Part shown: positions 33,644-43,821 of the stretch, in pieces | Numbering within the stretch: position 1 is the first letter of the stretch | Layout: each line of letters starts with the position of its first letter | Origin: an uncultured bacterium | GTDB taxonomy: Bacteria > Planctomycetota > UBA1135 > GCA-002686595 | NCBI GenBank assembly: GCA_938075305.1 | Contig: CALJGV010000010.1 | Span: forward strand, 248,001 to 312,000 | DNA: 64,000 nt | Direction of reading: 5' to 3' | Notes under the pieces: model-generated | What the model saw: only the letters and a program-made list of their open reading frames with translations | Database searches by the model: none | What the model was told of the DNA's origin: nothing | Translations under genes and position numbers: made by a program

Positions 33644-35140
33644 ATGAACTTCCGCGCGGTGGCTCAGATGCTGGGCGTGGTCCTGCTCCTGATGGCCGGC
33701 TTCCTCGCGATCCCCGCCGCGGTCGGCCTCGGGATGGGGGAGCGCGGCCCGGCGGCGAGCTGCGGGCTCGCGGCCTTCGTGACGGCGCTCGTGGGTGGGC
33801 TGGTGACCTTCGTCTTCCGCGGGGCCACCCGCGACTCCAGGAAGCGCCCCGATTACTTCCGGCGCGAGGGGCTCGCCACCGTGGGCCTGGCCTGGCTGGT
33901 CGGCGGCGTGGCCGGCGCCCTCCCCTTCCTCTTCGAGGGGACCATCACGTCCCCGGTCGATGCCTTCTTCGAGTCGGTCTCTGGGCTCACCACCACGGGG
34001 TCGACCGTGATGACGGCGGAGCAGATCGACACCATGCCGGCGGCCATCGCGTTCTGGCGGAGCTTTAGCCAGTGGCTGGGCGGCTTCGGGATCGTGATGG
34101 TCTTCGTGGTGATCTTCCCGACCGGTGGCCGCAGCCTCTTCCGCTCCGAGGTCCCTGGCATCTCCCGTGAGGCCGGGCACCAGCGCGTGCGCGACGCGGC
34201 GCTGATGCTCATGAAGATCTACCTCGTCCTCAGCGTGGCGCTGCTGGCGACGCTGATGGTCATCGGGCTCCCGGTCTTCGACGCGGTCATCCACACCTTC
34301 ACGACGGTGGCGAACGGTGGCTTCTCGAACCACTCCGAGAGCATCGCCTTCTTCGACTCGGCTCTGGTGGAGGCGGTGCTGGTCGTGTTCATGCTTCTCT
34401 CCGCGCTGAACTTCGCGATCTACGACACGCTGATCCGCGTGGGGCCGCGCCCGGCGTGGCGCAAGCTGGTGGGCAGCCTCGAGGTGCGCCTGTTCCTCGG
34501 TCTGGTCGTGGGGGCCTCGCTGCTCATTGGCGCGGTCCTCTGGTCCTCGGGCAGCGGCGGCGACGCGGGGGATGCGACCGGTCCCCTGGGGGCCCTTCGC
34601 CTGAGCGTCTTCCACGTGGTGTGCCAGATCACCACGGCGGGCTACGCGACGGCTGACTTCGACGCCTGGCCGCAGTTCTGTCGCATCGCCCTGATGCTGC
34701 TCGCCTTCTGCGGGGCCTGCGCCGGTTCCACCAGCGGGGGCCTGAAGCTGGTGCGGCTGGCGATCGTGTTCAAGGCGGCGCTCGTTGCCGTGCGCCGCTT
34801 CGCGCGGCCCCGGGTGATCCACCGCATCCGGATCGACGGGCAGGCCCTCGACGAGTCCGTGGTCGCGTCCGTCACGGGTTACCTCGTGCTTTGGCTCATG
34901 GTCTTCGTGGCCGCGACGACGCTACTCGGCGCCTACGGCATCGACCTCGAGACGAGCTCCACCGCGGTCCTGGTGACCCTCAACAACGTGGGGCCGGGGC
35001 TCGGCGGGGTCGGCCCGACCATGAACTTCGGGGACCTCCCCGGGGCGGCCAAGTTCGCCCTCTCCATCTGCATGGTGCTCGGCCGGCTCGAGTTCTACGC
35101 CCTCGTCGCGCTCCTCATGCCGACCTTCTGGCACCGCTGA
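33644..35140 (+). CDS. trkH: Trk potassium uptake channel TrkH
   Basis: A 498-residue inner-membrane potassium channel subunit with about ten transmembrane helices and four selectivity-filter loops: LTTTGSTVM, TVANGGFSN, ITTAGYATADF and NNVGPGLGG, each holding the conserved Gly. DAFFESVSGL and FWRSFSQWLGGFGIVM are further TrkH signatures, and the latter forms the region near the cytoplasmic gate. A conserved Arg in LGRLEFY near the end is also present. A GGAGG Shine-Dalgarno lies upstream of the ATG. It forms a complete Trk uptake system with trkA. A 9-bp hairpin follows the stop. Confidence 0.95.
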   Translation: MNFRAVAQMLGVVLLLMAGFLAIPAAVGLGMGERGPAASCGLAAFVTALVGGLVTFVFRGATRDSRKRPDYFRREGLATVGLAWLVGGVAGALPFLFEGTITSPVDAFFESVSGLTTTGSTVMTAEQIDTMPAAIAFWRSFSQWLGGFGIVMVFVVIFPTGGRSLFRSEVPGISREAGHQRVRDAALMLMKIYLVLSVALLATLMVIGLPVFDAVIHTFTTVANGGFSNHSESIAFFDSALVEAVLVVFMLLSALNFAIYDTLIRVGPRPAWRKLVGSLEVRLFLGLVVGASLLIGAVLWSSGSGGDAGDATGPLGALRLSVFHVVCQITTAGYATADFDAWPQFCRIALMLLAFCGACAGSTSGGLKLVRLAIVFKAALVAVRRFARPRVIHRIRIDGQALDESVVASVTGYLVLWLMVFVAATTLLGAYGIDLETSSTAVLVTLNNVGPGLGGVGPTMNFGDLPGAAKFALSICMVLGRLEFYALVALLMPTFWHR

Positions 35141-35156
35141 TCGCTTGCCACGAGAA

Positions 35157-35178
35157 GAGCCGGCCTCGCGGCCGGCTC
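35157..35178. terminator. Hairpin after trkH
   Basis: GAGCCGGCC (35157-35165) pairs perfectly with GGCCGGCTC (35170-35178) around TCGC, 16 bp after the trkH stop and before the convergent lipoprotein gene. There is no U tract. Confidence 0.6.
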
Positions 35179-35232
35179 GTCGGTGCCTCTGGGGGGGCTC
35201 GGTCTCCTGGTGGCTCGCGGCGCGAGCCGCGC

Positions 35233-35913
35233 TCAGAGGATGTCCTCGCGGTACACGAAGGGACGACGCCTCAGCTTGTCCTTGCGGTGGGCAGCCAGGC
35301 GCCAGAGCGTGTCTGCGCCGACGACCGCCAGGTACTGCCGGTTCTCGCCGTCCCGTTGGATCGAGACCTTGCCGGAGACCAGGCCGACGAGATCCTTGGT
35401 GAACTCTCCGGTCTGGCGATAGACGCCCGCGCCGGTCTGGTCGACGCTGTCGAGGAAGCCCTCGGGGACCTCGAGCAGCACGCCCTCCACGCCCTCCACG
35501 GTCCGACAGGTCGTGATCGCGGCCCAGCGATCCCAGCCCCGGCGGCCCATCACCTCGAGCACCTCGCCGTCGGTTGGGACGTCGAAGGAGATGGGGACGT
35601 GGGGGAGCCGGATCTCCATGTCCGCCGTGTAGAGGCCACCGCCGACGGGCTCGATGACGGACTGCTCCATGGACGGACCGTCTCCGAAGTAAGCCTCGAC
35701 GATGACCGGTCCCCGGTCGGTGGTCTTGCCGAGGAAGACCACGCCGAACTCGGTGGAGACGCCGAGCTCCATCCCCTCGTCGGTGACGATCCCAATGACG
35801 GGGTCGATCAGCTTGCGGGTTCCGGTGCAGGCCGTGAGGGAGAGCGCCAGGGCGACGGCGACCACGCGGCGCAGGGGGCGCGAGGGGGACGGTTGGGAGT
35901 GGGATTTACGCAT
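35233..35913 (-). CDS. Putative lipoprotein, 226 residues
   Basis: I do not recognise a family. The N-terminus is basic (residues 1-16), then a hydrophobic segment VVAVALALSLTAC ends in a good lipobox LTAC, so the protein should be lipid anchored. The mature part is beta-rich, with VSTEFGVVFLGKTTDRGPVIVEAYFGDG, IRLPHVPISFDVP and a C-terminal strand-rich region ending WRLAAHRKDKLRRRPFVYRE. There is no catalytic motif. The gene is divergent from the large repeat protein, with a compact regulatory region that includes two inverted repeats. Confidence 0.65.
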   Translation of the reverse strand: MRKSHSQPSPSRPLRRVVAVALALSLTACTGTRKLIDPVIGIVTDEGMELGVSTEFGVVFLGKTTDRGPVIVEAYFGDGPSMEQSVIEPVGGGLYTADMEIRLPHVPISFDVPTDGEVLEVMGRRGWDRWAAITTCRTVEGVEGVLLEVPEGFLDSVDQTGAGVYRQTGEFTKDLVGLVSGKVSIQRDGENRQYLAVVGADTLWRLAAHRKDKLRRRPFVYREDIL

Positions 35914-35937
35914 GGCTTGTCAACCCGAGCAGGATGA

Positions 35938-35969
35938 GGGACGAATGGACGTCCCGCTACGATTATCGT
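35938..35969. promoter_or_regulatory. Divergent control region: GGGACG-N6-CGTCCC and ACGATTATCGT
   Basis: An 18-bp inverted repeat (35938-35955) is followed by the 11-bp palindrome ACGATTATCGT (35959-35969). The palindrome offers a -10-like TACGAT or TATCGT to the right and GATAAT to the left, so both divergent genes could be controlled here. Confidence 0.4.
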
Positions 35970-36061
35970 CGAGACGAGGCGGCGACTCGACCGGTCCTCG
36001 GATTTGATCCGAATCGGGGCGTTCTCGGCGCTCCAGGGACCCGTTCCGACGTCCACGAACC

Positions 36062-39055
36062 ATGCCTCAGGCCAGAAACACCGGAACCAAGCTCCTCCTG
36101 GGGGCAGCGGCTGGGCTCCTCGTCGGGGCGGCCGTCCTGTGGATCGGGCCATGGTCGGGGGGCGAGCCCGTGGGCAGCGGCGAGATCGTCACGCGGACGT
36201 CCGGTTCGGCGGAGGGGCCCACGGGGCCAGTGGGCGACCTCACCGGAGTCGCGGGGGAGCAGGTCCGGATCGCCGAGGCGCTCTCGCCCCGCGCCCTGGC
36301 GGAACAGGCCGCTGCTCGAGCCCGGGCGCGCGCCGAGCGGGAAGCGCCAAGGTTCCAGCTGACCGGCTCGGTGGTGGGGCCGGGCGGTGAGCCGATACCC
36401 GGCGCGCAGGTGCTCGTGACCACCAGGCGCTCGGAGACGGCCCTGGGCATGGAGCTGACCGAGCGGGACCTCGCGGGGGTCTGCTTCGTCGAGACGGACG
36501 CGGGCGGGCGCTTCGGCGTCGGCGCGGACGACAGCACCCCGGAGCTCCAGAAGGGGCGGACCGTCAGCGCCCTGGTCCGCGCGCCAGGCTGGGCCGTGCA
36601 GCCGGTTCGCCTCGGGCGCTTCCCGAGCCTACTCCCGATGGTGGTGGAGCCGATCTCGTTGACGCCCGGGATCTCTGTGGCCGGGCGTGTCCTCGGTCCC
36701 GATGGCCTCCCCGTCCACGGGGCCACCGTCTACTTCGGACAGGCGAGCCCGCTCGGGGGCTTCCGCGTATCGACGCCGAGCCGCGGGTACACGTTGGGCG
36801 TGACCCCGGAAGACGGGGCCTTCCGGTGCGATGAGCTCGCACCCGGGCCGTTCCACCTTGTCGTCGAGAAGCCAGGACACCCCATGGCGCGGTACGAGGG
36901 TGAGGTCTCGGTCGGCCGGGGCCTCGAGGGCGTGGTCGTCCGGCTCGACCGCGGGGGCTCGATCGGGGGGGTCGTCGAGGCGAAGGGCACCTCACCTGAT
37001 GAACTGTGGGTCTCGATCTGGCCGGCGGACCGGGACGCTCCCGACGTGGACCGAAGACCCCGGGCGGTTCGGCCCCGGGCGGACGGCCGCTTCGAAGTGC
37101 TCGGGCTGCGCCCGGCGGCTCGCTACAGGCTCACCGTGGGCCCGAACGAGACGCCGCGCTCCTCCATGGACGCCGAGTCCGTCGTCGCCCGCTGCGGCGA
37201 CACCGGCGTGGAGCTGACCTATCGACCGAGGGCCTCGGTCCGCGGGCGCGTGGTGCACCGGCCCCAGGCCGGCGGCCCGGCGGTCCCGGTGGAGAGCTTC
37301 GTGATCTGGACCCGGTCCGGTCCACCCCCCGCGGACGACGACTTCCGCGGCAAGGCGCTGGAGGGAGAGGAGGGTGAGGTCGTGACCTCGCACCCCGGGG
37401 GACGCTTCGCCATCGATGGGCTCGGGGTCGCTCCCGGGAAGCGAGAGTCCTACACCCTGAGGGTGCGAGCCCCGGGCTATGCACAGCTCGTGCGGCGCGG
37501 TGTCCTCGTGAGCCATGGGGAGGACGTGGACCTCGGCGACCTCGAGCTGGCCGCCTCGGCCGGGCTCCGGGTCAGCGTCGTCGAGGGCCGCTCGACGCTT
37601 CCCGTGGAGGGTGCCCGCGTCTTCCTGGCGCCCAGCTCGTCCCGCTCTGCCCTGGCCTGGTGGCGCGCGCGGGGTGGACGGCCCGCGGACTCCAGCAGCG
37701 TCGTCCGGTACGGGGAGACCGACGGGGACGGGGCGGTGGTGCTGCAGGCTCCCAGCGAACGGCCCTGGGCCCTCTTCGTTGAGGCCGACGGCTTCGCTTC
37801 CGGAGAGCTGGTGAATCTCACCGGCACGGAGGGCGAGATCACGGTCGAGATCACCCGCGGTGCCACGGTCACCGCGGAGGTGGTGGACGGGGCCGGGGAG
37901 CCGCTCGCTGGAGTCGAGGTGGACCTGAGGCTCGAGCGCAGGGGAGGGCCCCAGGGCGAGATCCCCCCCAGGGTGGGTCGGTCCAACGAGAGCGGAGTCG
38001 CGCTCTTCCAAAACGTCGGAGCGGGGCGGGCAACCGTCCGCGTGGCGCAGCCCAGGATGCGACCGCGGCAGCCGAGGGAATGGCGCGAGGTCGTCGAGAT
38101 CGTCGACGTTCCGAAGGACGGCGCCGTCACCGTTCGGCTCGAGACCCAGAGGTCCGAGGTGCTGCGGGGGCGCGTTCGCGCGGGCGGCGTGGCGCTCCCA
38201 GACGCGCGCATTCGGCTCGCGGTCCGGGAGGGGAAGGACCTGATACGCCCCGAGACCACGTCCACCACGCTCCGGGCGATCGCGGACTCCAACGGAGAGT
38301 TCGCCCTGCGTGGGATCCCGACCGGCACCTACGAGGTGACGGTGAACCACCGGTCCCGGGCCATGGCCACGGTCTTCACGCACCGGGTCGGGCCCGAGCC
38401 GGCGGAGCTCCTGATCGATCTCGCCGAGGCGGAGGTCTCGGGGCGGCTCGTGTACCGGGGCTCCGGGGAGCCGGTGGCTGGCGTCCGGATCAGGGTCCTC
38501 GGCCCGTCCGAGCTCCACCGGGCCTGGGTGGGGCAGCGCACCCTCCGGGCGGAGCGTGACGGCTCCATGGATGCGAGGGACGACTGGCTCGAGCCGGGGA
38601 GCCTCCGGTCGGGAGCGGACGGCACCTTCGCGTTCGGCGGGCTCACCGTAGGGGTCCCGGTTCGGCTCGAGATCTCTGGTTCCCTCATTCTCTTCAAGCG
38701 CGTCAACCTCCAGCCCTTCGAAGCCGGGGACGTCCGTGAGCAGGTGGTCATCGAGGTGGACGCGGCAGCGAGCCTCACGGTCGTCGCCGGCTCCTCGTCC
38801 GGCAGCGGGCGTCGGGGACGGCGTGGGGGGCAGTACGGCATCCGCCTCCGTGGCCTCGACGAGGGCGGCGGCGTTCGATCCAGCAAGGTGGTATCGCGGC
38901 TCCGCGGGCCGAGTCACCGCTTCTCCTCCCTCGCGCCGGGTCGCTACCGGGTCGAGACCGTCGACCTGAGGGCCGATGGGGCCCCCGCCGTGGAGAGCCG
39001 GGAGCTCAGCCTGAAGGCCGGCGAGCGCGCGTCGATCACGATGCCTACTCTGTGA
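36062..39055 (+). CDS. Large carboxypeptidase-regulatory-like repeat protein
   Basis: A 997-residue protein with one N-terminal membrane segment (LLLGAAAGLLVGAAVLWIG) and a large extracytoplasmic part. It is made of eight or nine Ig-like beta-sandwich modules of the CarboxypepD_reg type. Module starts are readable as FQLTGSVVGPGGEPIPGAQV, ISVAGRVLGPDGLPVHGATV, ATVTAEVVDGAGEPLAGVEV, EVLRGRVRAGGVALPDARI and AEVSGRLVYRGSGEPVAGV. Most are followed by a GxFxxxGLxPGxY-type strand such as EFALRGIPTGTYEVTV. No peptidase domain is present, so it is probably a structural or adhesive envelope protein. It stands alone with its own divergent promoter region. Confidence 0.78.
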   Translation: MPQARNTGTKLLLGAAAGLLVGAAVLWIGPWSGGEPVGSGEIVTRTSGSAEGPTGPVGDLTGVAGEQVRIAEALSPRALAEQAAARARARAEREAPRFQLTGSVVGPGGEPIPGAQVLVTTRRSETALGMELTERDLAGVCFVETDAGGRFGVGADDSTPELQKGRTVSALVRAPGWAVQPVRLGRFPSLLPMVVEPISLTPGISVAGRVLGPDGLPVHGATVYFGQASPLGGFRVSTPSRGYTLGVTPEDGAFRCDELAPGPFHLVVEKPGHPMARYEGEVSVGRGLEGVVVRLDRGGSIGGVVEAKGTSPDELWVSIWPADRDAPDVDRRPRAVRPRADGRFEVLGLRPAARYRLTVGPNETPRSSMDAESVVARCGDTGVELTYRPRASVRGRVVHRPQAGGPAVPVESFVIWTRSGPPPADDDFRGKALEGEEGEVVTSHPGGRFAIDGLGVAPGKRESYTLRVRAPGYAQLVRRGVLVSHGEDVDLGDLELAASAGLRVSVVEGRSTLPVEGARVFLAPSSSRSALAWWRARGGRPADSSSVVRYGETDGDGAVVLQAPSERPWALFVEADGFASGELVNLTGTEGEITVEITRGATVTAEVVDGAGEPLAGVEVDLRLERRGGPQGEIPPRVGRSNESGVALFQNVGAGRATVRVAQPRMRPRQPREWREVVEIVDVPKDGAVTVRLETQRSEVLRGRVRAGGVALPDARIRLAVREGKDLIRPETTSTTLRAIADSNGEFALRGIPTGTYEVTVNHRSRAMATVFTHRVGPEPAELLIDLAEAEVSGRLVYRGSGEPVAGVRIRVLGPSELHRAWVGQRTLRAERDGSMDARDDWLEPGSLRSGADGTFAFGGLTVGVPVRLEISGSLILFKRVNLQPFEAGDVREQVVIEVDAAASLTVVAGSSSGSGRRGRRGGQYGIRLRGLDEGGGVRSSKVVSRLRGPSHRFSSLAPGRYRVETVDLRADGAPAVESRELSLKAGERASITMPTL

Positions 39056-39078
39056 TCGAGATCGGAGTGAAGAGGAGC

Positions 39079-39084
39079 TAGGAT
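39079..39084 (+). promoter_or_regulatory. -10-like box TAGGAT for the HAD phosphatase
   Basis: TAGGAT lies 7 nt before the ATG at 39092. A purine run AGAGGAG lies further upstream, too far for an efficient Shine-Dalgarno. Confidence 0.4.
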
Positions 39085-39091
39085 CCCCGGC

Positions 39092-39931
39092 ATGTCGCGC
39101 GAGTACGACGCCCTCCTGCTTGACCTCGACGGCACCCTGCTGACGCCGGACGAGTCGATCCACCCTCGGACCCGGGAGGCCATTCTCGAGGCCGAGCGCC
39201 AGGGGGTCGAGGTCATGGTGGTGACCGGGCGGAGCAAGATCTCCGCCATGCCCATCGTGACAGAGCTTGGGCTTGACGCGCCGACGGTGCTCTTCAACGG
39301 CTGCGCGGTGTGGTGCCACAAGGACGAGCGGATGCTCGAGGAGCGCACCATCGCGACGCGAACGCTGGAGCGCCTCCACGGGTGGGCCGCCGACCGCGGG
39401 GCGCAGGTCCTGGTCATGACCGCCGACGAGAAGCTCGCGCTGGAGCCCAGGAACGAGGAGGAGGCCAGGAACTTCGAGGGTTTCATCGGGGTGCAGTTCG
39501 TGGACCGCCCGGCCCTGCTCCGTGATTACACGATCCGGCTGAGCTTCCTCATGAAGTGTGGCGAGATCGGCTCCGCGACCGTCGCCGCCGAGCTGGAGGA
39601 GGCGGCGGGGGCGCCGATCTACATCTCCCACTTCCCGCTCTCGATCCTGCCGCGCCACCACACCAACCCGTACAGCGCCATCGACGTCCATGCCCCGTGT
39701 CAGGGCAAGGCCGAGGCGATCCGGCTGCTCCAGGAGACGAAGGGGATCCCGGCCTCGCGGGTCATCGCGATCGGGGACGCCGACAACGACATCCCCATGC
39801 TCCGGCGAGCTGGCCTCGGGGTCGCCATGGGGAACGCCTTCCCCGAGGTGCAGGCCGAGGCGGACCTGGTCCTCGACCACCACCGCACCGACGCCATCGG
39901 CGCGCTCGTGGAAGAGCGGCTCCTGCGCTGA
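39092..39931 (+). CDS. Cof-type HAD-superfamily phosphatase
   Basis: A 279-residue haloacid-dehalogenase-fold hydrolase of the Cof/YidA type (C2B cap). Motif I is LLLDLDGTLLTPD with the nucleophile Asp, motif II is VMVVTGRS, the Lys of motif III is in APCQGKAEAIRLL, and motif IV is IAIGDADNDIPMLRRAG, followed by GVAMGNAF. These enzymes dephosphorylate small sugar or nucleotide phosphates, and specificity is not readable from sequence. The length is typical. It is convergent with fmdB across only 17 bp. Confidence 0.92.
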   Translation: MSREYDALLLDLDGTLLTPDESIHPRTREAILEAERQGVEVMVVTGRSKISAMPIVTELGLDAPTVLFNGCAVWCHKDERMLEERTIATRTLERLHGWAADRGAQVLVMTADEKLALEPRNEEEARNFEGFIGVQFVDRPALLRDYTIRLSFLMKCGEIGSATVAAELEEAAGAPIYISHFPLSILPRHHTNPYSAIDVHAPCQGKAEAIRLLQETKGIPASRVIAIGDADNDIPMLRRAGLGVAMGNAFPEVQAEADLVLDHHRTDAIGALVEERLLR

Positions 39932-39948
39932 GGCAGGGGTCCGCTGGG

Positions 39949-40218
39949 TCAGTCGCTCTTCTTCTTCTTGGAGCCGCCGGAGTCGGAGCTCTTCTTCTCC
40001 GCCGTGTCGGCCTTCTTGGCGTCGTCGTAGCTCTTGGAGCGGTAGTCGGTGACGTAGTAGCCAGAGCCCTTGAAGACGAATCCGGCGCCCGAGCCGATGA
40101 GCCGCTCGAGCTTGAGCTTCCCGCACTCGGGGCACTTGCGCAGGACCCCGTCACTCATCATCTGGAACTCCTCGAACTCGTGTCCGCAGGCGTTGCAGCG
40201 ATAGTCGTAGGTGGGCAT
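39949..40218 (-). CDS. FmdB-type zinc ribbon protein
   Basis: An 89-residue protein with the FmdB/putative regulatory domain. It begins MPTYDYRCNACGHEFE and continues with KCPECGKLKLERLIG, two CxxC pairs forming a zinc ribbon. The C-terminal third is Lys/Ser/Asp-rich and probably disordered. The family name comes from a gene linked to formamidase regulation in Methylophilus, and the molecular role is not established. The ATG overlaps the grpE stop by one base (TGATG), so it is the last gene of the chaperone cluster, suggesting a link to heat-shock or protein quality control. Confidence 0.87.
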   Translation of the reverse strand: MPTYDYRCNACGHEFEEFQMMSDGVLRKCPECGKLKLERLIGSGAGFVFKGSGYYVTDYRSKSYDDAKKADTAEKKSSDSGGSKKKKSD

Positions 40219-40898
40219 CAGGTCGTCTCCTCGTCGGCGCTCTTGGACGCCCCTTCGTCTTGGGAGGCATCCGCATCGGCGGCCGGGGCGGCGTCTCCGT
40301 CCACGGACGCCGGCGCCTCGGGGGCGTCCTCTTCAACGTCCTTCGTGTCCGGAGCCGCGGCCACGCGGACCTGGGCGAACCGCAGGACGGTCTCGCCCAT
40401 GGTCCAGCCACCGCGCACGACCTCCATGATCGTACCGGGCTCATGCTCGTCGGTCTCGACCGTCGAGACCGCCTGGTGCCGCGATGGATCGAAGGCGCCC
40501 TCCGCGGAGATCGCCTTGACGTTCATGCGGTCGAGGAGGCCCTGGAGTTGCTGCCGGGTCATCTCGACGCCCACCTTGAGGTTCTTCGCCTCCTCGCTCG
40601 AGACCTCGAAGGCGAGGGCCATGTCGAGATAGTCGAGGATCGTCACGGCCTCGCCGAGGACCTCGGAGCGAGCGCTGGCCACCGCCGCCTCGATGTTGGC
40701 CTGGGCGTGGCGCCTGTGGTTCTGGAAGTCCGCCTGGAGCCGCATCCAGCGGTCCACGGCCTCGTCCCTCTCCCGGGTCAGGGTGAGGAGCGGGTCTTCC
40801 TCCTCGACGACCTCCGCCTCGGGCACCTCCTGTGCCTCCACCTCGGGGTCTTCGGGCTCCGTCGTCGTCTCCGTCTGCTTGTTCTTTCCGAACGCCAT
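40218..40898 (-). CDS. grpE: Nucleotide exchange factor GrpE
   Basis: A 226-residue cochaperone that releases ADP from DnaK. It has an acidic N-terminal region (about 1-45), a long coiled-coil (RDEAVDRWMRLQADFQNHRRHAQ) and the C-terminal beta domain with VKAISAEGAFDPSRHQAVS and GTIMEVVRGGWTMGETVLRFAQV, the family signature. An additional acidic/Ala-rich tail of about 45 residues follows. The start is five bases after the dnaJ stop. No dnaK is in the window, so its partner is encoded elsewhere. Confidence 0.93.
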   Translation of the reverse strand: MAFGKNKQTETTTEPEDPEVEAQEVPEAEVVEEEDPLLTLTRERDEAVDRWMRLQADFQNHRRHAQANIEAAVASARSEVLGEAVTILDYLDMALAFEVSSEEAKNLKVGVEMTRQQLQGLLDRMNVKAISAEGAFDPSRHQAVSTVETDEHEPGTIMEVVRGGWTMGETVLRFAQVRVAAAPDTKDVEEDAPEAPASVDGDAAPAADADASQDEGASKSADEETT

Positions 40899-40903
40899 GG
40901 GGG

Positions 40904-42028
<1,125 letters not shown>

Positions 42029-42085
42029 CGTGGGGGCAGGGGGCGATCCGTCGGGAGTCGTGGGGCGGCGGGCGGTGCAAATGGG

Positions 42086-42123
42086 GCCGGGCGGCGGGAA
42101 GGGAGTCCGTCCCGCCGCCCGGC
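42086..42123 (-). terminator. Strong hairpin between groEL and dnaJ
   Basis: GCCGGGCGGCGGGA (42086-42099) is complementary to TCCCGCCGCCCGGC (42110-42123). On the minus strand it lies after the groEL stop and is followed by CCATTTGC. It could end or attenuate groEL transcripts before dnaJ. A smaller GCGGCC/GGCCGC stem lies at 42134-42149. Confidence 0.6.
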
Positions 42124-42153
42124 GCTGGGTGTCGCGGCCTTGCGGCCGCGCGA

Positions 42154-43755
42154 TCAGGCTATGGAGCCCTCGATGGAGTGGTCGTCCTTGATATCCGTGA
42201 TCATCGAGTCGGTCGTCAGGAGGAGCCCGGAGATCGACGCCGCGTTCTGGAGCGCGCTCCGCACCACCTTGGACGGGTCGATGACGCCAGCCTTGAACAT
42301 GTCCTCGTACTCGCCCGTGAGTGCGTTGTAGCCGGTGGACTTGCCCTTCTCTCGGACCATCTCTGCGACGACCGGGCCGTCGACGCCCGCGTTCTCGGCG
42401 ATCTGACGGATCGGGGCCTCGAGGGCGCGCTCGATGATGAGGGCGCCGAACTTCTCGTCGCCCTTGTAGCGACCCTCGGCCACGGCGGACGAGGCGCGGA
42501 GCAGGGCGACGCCGCCGCCCGGCACGATGCCCTCTTCGATGGCTGCGCGGGTGGCGTTGAGCGCGTCCTCGACGCGGTCCTTGCGCTCCTTCATCTCGGC
42601 CTCGGTCTTACCGCCGACCTTGATGACCGCGACGCCGCCGGTGAGCTTGGCGAGCCGCTCTTCGAGCTTCTCCTTGTCGTAGTCCGAGGTCGACTTCTCG
42701 ATCTGGACGCGAATCTGGGCGGCGCGCTCGGTGACGGCCTTCTTCTTGCCGGAGCCCTGGATGATGGTGGTGGAATCCTTGGACACCACCACGCGGCTCG
42801 CGTGGCCGAAGTGCTCGGCGGTGACGCTCTCGAGCGGCATGCCCAGCTCGTCCGTGATCGCCGTGCCGCCGGTGAGGGCCGCGATGTCCTCGAGGTACGA
42901 CTTGCGCCGCTCCCCGAAGCCGGGCGCCTTGACCGCAACGACGTTGAGGACGTTCTTCAGGCGGTTGATGACGAGGGCGGTGAGGGCCTCGCCCTCGATG
43001 TCCTCGGCGATGATCAGCAGCGGCTTACCGGTGCGCATGGCCGCCTCGAGGGCGGGGACCAGCTCCCGGACCGTAGAGATCTTCTTGTTGCAGATGAAGA
43101 TGTGGGCGTCCTCGTACTCCGTGACGAGCTTGGAGAGGTCCGTCGCGAAGTAGGGGGAGAGGTAACCCTTGTCGAACTCCATGCCCTCGACGTGGTCGAG
43201 GATGGTGTCGATGCCCTTGTTCTCCTCGACGGTGATCACGCCCTCATTGCCGACCTTCTCGAAGGCCTCGGCGAGCAGCTCGCCGGTCTCCGGGTCGTTG
43301 TTGGCGGAGATCGTCGCGACCGCGGCCTTGTCCGCCTTGGACTTGATCTTGCGGGACTGGGACTCGATCGAACTCACGGCGGCCTGGACGGCCTTGTCGA
43401 TGCCGGAGCGCAGGTCGATGGTGGAGACGCCGGTCGCGGCGTACTTCAGGCCTTCGTTGAAGATGGCCGAGGCGAGGACCGTGGCGGTCGTCGTGCCGTC
43501 ACCTGCGATGTCATTGGTCTTGTTCGCGACCTCGAGCACGAGCTTGGCGCCCATGTTCTCGAACGGGTCAGCGTGCTCGATCTCCTTGGCGACGGAGACG
43601 CCGTCCTTGGTCACGTGCGGGGAGCCGAAGCTCTTCTGCAGGATGACGTTTCGACCGGCAGGGCCGAGGGTGACGCGCACCGTCTTGGCGAGCTTCTCGA
43701 TGCCCGCCTTCATCTTCTGACGAGCGGCGTCGTCGAACATGATTTGCTTGGCCAT
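42154..43755 (-). CDS. groEL: Chaperonin GroEL (paralog without GGM tail)
   Basis: A 533-residue 60-kDa chaperonin. The nucleotide-binding blocks [12 protein letters not shown] and [12 protein letters not shown] are intact, as are [12 protein letters not shown] near residue 410 and the apical-domain segments. The C-terminus ends [10 protein letters not shown] and lacks the repetitive Gly-Gly-Met tail usual in GroEL, which lines the folding chamber. A Shine-Dalgarno-like AAGGA lies 8 nt before the ATG. It follows another groEL by 66 bp. No groES is present in the window. The missing tail suggests a specialised client range or a role in mixed rings. Confidence 0.96.
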   Translation of the reverse strand: MAKQIMFDDAARQKMKAGIEKLAKTVRVTLGPAGRNVILQKSFGSPHVTKDGVSVAKEIEHADPFENMGAKLVLEVANKTNDIAGDGTTTATVLASAIFNEGLKYAATGVSTIDLRSGIDKAVQAAVSSIESQSRKIKSKADKAAVATISANNDPETGELLAEAFEKVGNEGVITVEENKGIDTILDHVEGMEFDKGYLSPYFATDLSKLVTEYEDAHIFICNKKISTVRELVPALEAAMRTGKPLLIIAEDIEGEALTALVINRLKNVLNVVAVKAPGFGERRKSYLEDIAALTGGTAITDELGMPLESVTAEHFGHASRVVVSKDSTTIIQGSGKKKAVTERAAQIRVQIEKSTSDYDKEKLEERLAKLTGGVAVIKVGGKTEAEMKERKDRVEDALNATRAAIEEGIVPGGGVALLRASSAVAEGRYKGDEKFGALIIERALEAPIRQIAENAGVDGPVVAEMVREKGKSTGYNALTGEYEDMFKAGVIDPSKVVRSALQNAASISGLLLTTDSMITDIKDDHSIEGSIA

Positions 43756-43821
43756 TTGGTGTTCCTTCTTTGGTGGGGGTGTTCGGTGTGTTCGGGGGAG
43801 GTGGTGGGGAGGGGCTCGGGA

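Noticed and set aside
35911-35924. TTGACA just before the lipoprotein start on the minus strand
   Set aside because: It lies 4 nt from the ATG and no -10 follows at 16-18 bp, so it cannot serve as a -35 for this gene.
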